10,049 nucleotides of DNA, taken from contig CAIXUF010000164.1 in NCBI GenBank assembly GCA_903922535.1, positions 1-10,049 of the forward strand, in the 5' to 3' direction. Both the position numbers and the translations under genes were made by a program. The stretch is from Candidatus Hydrogenedentota bacterium. GTDB taxonomy: Bacteria > Hydrogenedentota > Hydrogenedentia > Hydrogenedentiales > CAITNO01. Positions 7,796-10,049 of this stretch are shown piece by piece. The notes beneath the pieces are model-generated. The model was given only the letters and a program-made list of their open reading frames with translations. It ran no database searches and was not told the DNA's origin. Numbering within the stretch: the first letter of the stretch is position 1; every line of letters begins with the position of its first letter.

Positions 7796-8179
7796 CTCGC
7801 GAGGTCGGGGTGCAGGGAGAACATCAGATGGAAGCGTCGGCAGCGATGCTTCCGCCTTCGCGGGAGTGACGGGCGCTCCCAGTGACTTTCCCTTGACCAC
7901 TCGGGCCAGGGCACAGCCGACTGCGAAGGCGCAGAGGGTGCCGAGCAGGCCCGCGGTGGCGGTGGACGCGGGGCCATTTCCCCATCCACGCAGGAGGTAG
8001 TCGGGCATGAGCGCATGCCGCCACAGCGGCCGGGCTTCGGCCTTTTCGAGGAAGCCTTTGTCCGTGGCGACGCGCTCCAGTCCGTCGGGTGCGGGTGATG
8101 CATAGGGCGACACGAACGCGGCAAGAGACAGCGCCGCGAGCAGTCCCAGGGATGCGAATATCCAGGTGCGCGATTTCAT
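7781..8179 (-). CDS. PDGLE-domain membrane protein, N component of the nickel/cobalt importer
   Basis: This 132-residue protein has the diagnostic Pro-Asp-Gly-Leu-Glu at 31-35, after a first membrane segment (about 5-23, TWIFASLGLLAALSLAAFV) and before an external loop (DKGFLEKAEARPLWRHALMPDYLLRGWGN, 40-69). A second membrane segment follows (about 74-95). This is the CbiN/NikN-type accessory subunit, which assists metal loading of CbiM from the outside; PDGLE forms are common in NikMNQO-type systems, a mild argument for nickel. ATG 8179 overlaps the cbiM stop by 4 bp and its own stop overlaps the cbiQ start by 4 bp, so the start is well supported over the in-frame ATG at 8224. The tail from about residue 99 (LGAPVTPAKAEASLPTLPSD) is not family sequence: it is encoded by a REP-like double hairpin (7830-7880). 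Confidence 0.9.
   Translation of the reverse strand: MKSRTWIFASLGLLAALSLAAFVSPYASPAPDGLERVATDKGFLEKAEARPLWRHALMPDYLLRGWGNGPASTATAGLLGTLCAFAVGCALARVVKGKSLGAPVTPAKAEASLPTLPSDVLPAPRPRENSHP
7830..7880. repeat. REP-like double hairpin inside the PDGLE reading frame
   Basis: The first hairpin is GGAAGCGTCG (7830-7839), loop GCAG, CGATGCTTCC (7844-7853): ten pairs with one G-T. The second is GGGAG (7862-7866) and CTCCC (7876-7880) with a nine-base loop. The connecting TTCGCGGGAGTGACGG is the familiar 'cccgcgaaggcgg' word of dispersed bacterial repeats. It lies in the 3' end of the PDGLE gene, where the protein shows no family similarity. Confidence 0.65.
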
Positions 8180-8850
8180 GAGGGTGTTTCCGCGGCGGGC
8201 ATGCCTGCGGAGGCCGGGCGCCATTCACCCACGACATCGGGACGGGCCGCCAGGATGACCGAGAGGGTGGCTACGGTGATGAGGGCTTCGCCAATGCCGA
8301 TGAGCGCATGCACCAGGGTCATGGCGGGGAGAACCATCCGGAGCGGAGCCGTGCCGGAGAGGGCGAGTTCGGCCGCGCAGGCAACAGCGGCCATCACGAC
8401 GGAGAACCAGGAGGCGAGCGCGGCGGCGAACAGGAAGGTGCGGCGCGATTCAGGCAGCATGGCGGTGACCAGCCGGAACAGGGCGTAGCCACCCATACCG
8501 CCTACGATGCCCATGTTGAACACATTGACGCCGAGGGCGGTCAGGCCGCCGTCAGCAAAGAGCAGGCACTGGATGACCAGTACGGCCGCGAAGACGAGAC
8601 AACCGTTGAGCGGGCCCAGCAGCACGGCGGCGAGCACTGCGCCGAGGAAATGGCCACTGGTGCCCATGGCGACAGGGAAATTGAGCATCTGCGCGGCGAA
8701 AACGAAGGCGGTGGTCACGCCGAGGAGCGGCACCTGCCGCTCTTCCAGCGTTTGGCTGGAGCGTTTGACCGCGAGTGCAAGCACGGCTGCTGATGCCGCG
8801 TATCCGGCCGCCGCGACAGGGGTACTCAGAAAACCGTCAGGTATGTGCAT
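8176..8850 (-). CDS. cbiM: ECF-type nickel/cobalt transporter substrate-binding membrane protein CbiM/NikM
   Basis: This 224-residue integral membrane S component binds the Ni(II) or Co(II) ion. It starts exactly MHIPDGFLS: the mature N-terminal Met1-His2 is part of the metal site, which fixes ATG 8850 rather than upstream codons. Other conserved blocks are GTSGHFLGA (63-71, His67 a metal ligand), FADGGLTALGVNVFNMG (98-114) and HALIGIGEAL (181-190). About six or seven helices are predicted. A GGTGGA site (8862-8867 on this strand) lies 11 bases upstream. It is the first gene of the operon, 121 bp after the GH30 stop, behind its own promoter and dyad. The last 15 residues (EWRPASAGMPAAETPS) lie outside the conserved core and are encoded by GC-rich, partly palindromic sequence (GGCATGCC at 8199-8206). 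Sequence alone does not settle nickel versus cobalt; no B12 genes or B12 riboswitch are in the window. Confidence 0.95.
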   Translation of the reverse strand: MHIPDGFLSTPVAAAGYAASAAVLALAVKRSSQTLEERQVPLLGVTTAFVFAAQMLNFPVAMGTSGHFLGAVLAAVLLGPLNGCLVFAAVLVIQCLLFADGGLTALGVNVFNMGIVGGMGGYALFRLVTAMLPESRRTFLFAAALASWFSVVMAAVACAAELALSGTAPLRMVLPAMTLVHALIGIGEALITVATLSVILAARPDVVGEWRPASAGMPAAETPS

Positions 8851-8885
8851 TGGTACGCCGTTCCACCAAGACCGTCCGTGAGGAG

Positions 8886-8918
8886 GTGGTAATATTTGTT
8901 GTTGAGAAATAATACCAC
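8886..8918 (-). promoter_or_regulatory. Dyad operator over an extended -10 promoter of the nickel/cobalt operon
   Basis: Read on the minus strand, GTGGTATTATTT is followed by nine bases and AAATATTACCAC: a 12-bp inverted repeat with a single T-T mismatch. It contains an extended -10 box TGGTATTAT (hexamer at 8909-8914); no good -35 box is seen. The predicted transcript starts near 8902 and leaves about 52 bases before ATG 8850. The inner words TATTATT-N11-AATATTA match 13 of 14 positions of the Helicobacter-type NikR consensus as I remember it (TATWATT-N11-AATWATA). A metal-responsive repressor such as NikR is a natural candidate. The dyad is seen; the regulator is inferred. Confidence 0.65.
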
Positions 8919-8971
8919 ATCTTGCCGGGACGTTTCCGCAGTGGCAGGGTCTTCCGGGCAGGGCATCCAGA

Positions 8972-10049
8972 TCAGGTTTCCCGGGTGTTGCCCACCAGTG
9001 TGACAACGGACCGCGCGGGCACGACGTAGTCGTTTCCGCCTGGAAAGGCGGTGTCCCGTCGCAAATCGTCGCCGGGCAGGTCGCTGGTAATCCAAGGCGT
9101 CCACGAATGCACGGAGGCATTGTCCGGCAGCCGGCGTTCGCGCAGCCTCACGGGCTCAGGAGTGGCGGCCAGGTTGATCAGCACCACGATCAGCCGACCC
9201 GCCTCCCGGTCGTTCCATGCCGCGCCAAGAAGACCGCTGACGTCGTCGGCACCGTCCAACGCCACCCGCCGCGCACCGGGCCGCACGAAGCGGCTGAAGT
9301 TGCCGAAGGCCCAGAGTGTCTTGGACGGATAGATTGTCTCGGGGTCCCCGGGGTTCCGGTAGTCGGTGTAAATGAGCCCGTCCTTGAAATGCTCCCTGGA
9401 CACGGCGGTCCACCACTGCCACGCCGAGGCGTTCAGCAGCACCAGGTCCTGGCGCATCACCCGCGCGACACTGAGCGCTGTGTCCATGCCCAGGTCGCGG
9501 CTTCCGCCGCCTTCGCCGCCGGCACCCTGCATGATGCAGTATTCCGACTGCCAGAATCTCCAGCCGGGGCGAGAGGCAAGAAGCGCAGCCAGTTTTTGCC
9601 GCGCATTCACCAACCCGTTGGGCAGCAGGTCGGCCCGGTAGCTGTGGCTGCAAATGAGCCGCCCCATCATGTCGGCCATTTCCGGATCGTCGCAGAACGC
9701 CTCCAAATAGCCGCCATAGGGCATGCCATACATTTCAATGGGGGCCATCATGCCCGGAATGGCCAGCGAGCCGCTTTCCGGCGCGAGAATCTTTGCGGGC
9801 ACAGACTGGTGGTCCAGTTCGGCATTGAGCGCGCGCAGTATGCGCTTTATTTCTTCGTTGGGCACCCGGTTTCCCTCCTGTCCGGGGCCGTTCCATTCCC
9901 ATTGCGGTTCATTTACAGGGCTGATCCAGCCAAAGTCGATGCGCTGTGCCGGGATCGGGTCTTCTCGGAAATGCTTTAGAATATCCGTCAGATAGCGGGC
10001 GTATTGGTCTTCATAACCGTCCTTGAGGTTGGTGGCGCCGACCTCGGGC
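8972..10049 (-). CDS. GH30-family glycoside hydrolase (5'-truncated at window edge)
   Basis: The frame is open from the right edge (10048) to the stop at 8972, giving 358 visible residues; the GTG at 9865 is internal. Visible residues 42-60, ISPVNEPQWEWNGPGQEGN, hold the acid/base Glu47 in the Asn-Glu-Pro motif of GH30 (clan GH-A). FWQSEYCIM holds the nucleophile Glu169. Between them runs part of the TIM barrel. After it come DLVLLNASAWQWWTAVS, then IYTDYRN...IYPSKTLWAFGNFSRFVRPGARRVAL, the usual GH30 passage into the C-terminal beta-sandwich, which ends IVVLINLAATPEPVRL...VVPARSVVTLVG. GH30 members cleave beta-glucosides, xylans, beta-1,6-glucans and beta-1,6-galactans; the Q-E-G motif and the SPVNEPQ form suggest an endo-beta-1,6-galactanase-like type, but I am unsure. 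A secretion signal would lie beyond the edge. It is on the same strand as the nickel/cobalt operon but appears functionally separate. Confidence 0.9.
   Translation of the reverse strand, partial: PEVGATNLKDGYEDQYARYLTDILKHFREDPIPAQRIDFGWISPVNEPQWEWNGPGQEGNRVPNEEIKRILRALNAELDHQSVPAKILAPESGSLAIPGMMAPIEMYGMPYGGYLEAFCDDPEMADMMGRLICSHSYRADLLPNGLVNARQKLAALLASRPGWRFWQSEYCIMQGAGGEGGGSRDLGMDTALSVARVMRQDLVLLNASAWQWWTAVSREHFKDGLIYTDYRNPGDPETIYPSKTLWAFGNFSRFVRPGARRVALDGADDVSGLLGAAWNDREAGRLIVVLINLAATPEPVRLRERRLPDNASVHSWTPWITSDLPGDDLRRDTAFPGGNDYVVPARSVVTLVGNTRET

Noticed and set aside
8919..9000. Possible cobalamin riboswitch before cbiM (GCCACTG and GGGAA words on the minus strand)
   Set aside because: The GGGAA lies in the end of the GH30 coding sequence. 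The stretch is too short, there is no AGxCAGGAxACCTGCC-type B12 box after GCCACTG, and the likely transcription start lies downstream of these words.
9107..9979. Plus-strand open frame opposite the GH30 gene
   Set aside because: Antisense of a frame carrying both GH30 catalytic motifs; no domain of its own.

Overview
The window (about 60% GC) looks like a chromosomal piece of a free-living or gut/sediment bacterium of the PVC group or a relative (Kiritimatiellota, Lentisphaerota, Verrucomicrobiota or Hydrogenedentota). The main clue is a type IV pilin-like protein ending in an NHIPGG...LYMDGH block, a form of the 'H-X9-DG' pseudopilin tail that is greatly expanded in those phyla. Secreted glycoside hydrolases and scattered degenerate intergenic repeats fit the same picture. 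The taxon is inferred from gene content, not from a marker gene.

Left part (1-4463, + strand): the 3' end of a short-chain dehydrogenase of the RmlD/extended-SDR type; a 219-bp gap with an inverted pair of REP-like repeats; a large secreted six-hairpin (alpha/alpha)6 glycoside hydrolase; a gap with a 155-bp repeat-built element bounded by 11-bp inverted ends; and a membrane-anchored helical protein of unknown role.

Middle (4464-6296, + strand): a G9 tract, an extended -10 promoter overlapped by a dyad, an H-X-DG pseudopilin, and 19 bp later an FmdE-domain predicted lipoprotein. These two genes are probably cotranscribed.

Right part (6310-8850, - strand): a four-gene energy-coupling-factor type nickel/cobalt importer in the order cbiM, PDGLE (N component), cbiQ, cbiO. 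All three junctions are 4-bp ATGA overlaps, and the operon converges on the FmdE gene with 13 bp between stop codons. A 33-bp dyad covers its extended -10 promoter. Upstream on the same strand, running off the right edge, is the 3' part of a GH30-family glycosidase with both catalytic glutamates visible.

The most interesting signal is regulatory. The promoter of the pseudopilin-FmdE pair and that of the nickel/cobalt importer share an identical 11-mer (TGGTATTATTT) and, at the same spacing, a second half-site TA(A/T)TAC. Both therefore read GTATTA-N15-TA(A/T)TAC over the -10 box. This resembles NikR-type operators and suggests that the divergently placed, convergently transcribed units form one metal-responsive regulon, with the FmdE-like lipoprotein (and perhaps the pseudopilin) as envelope partners of the importer. 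This is an inference; no regulator gene lies in the window.
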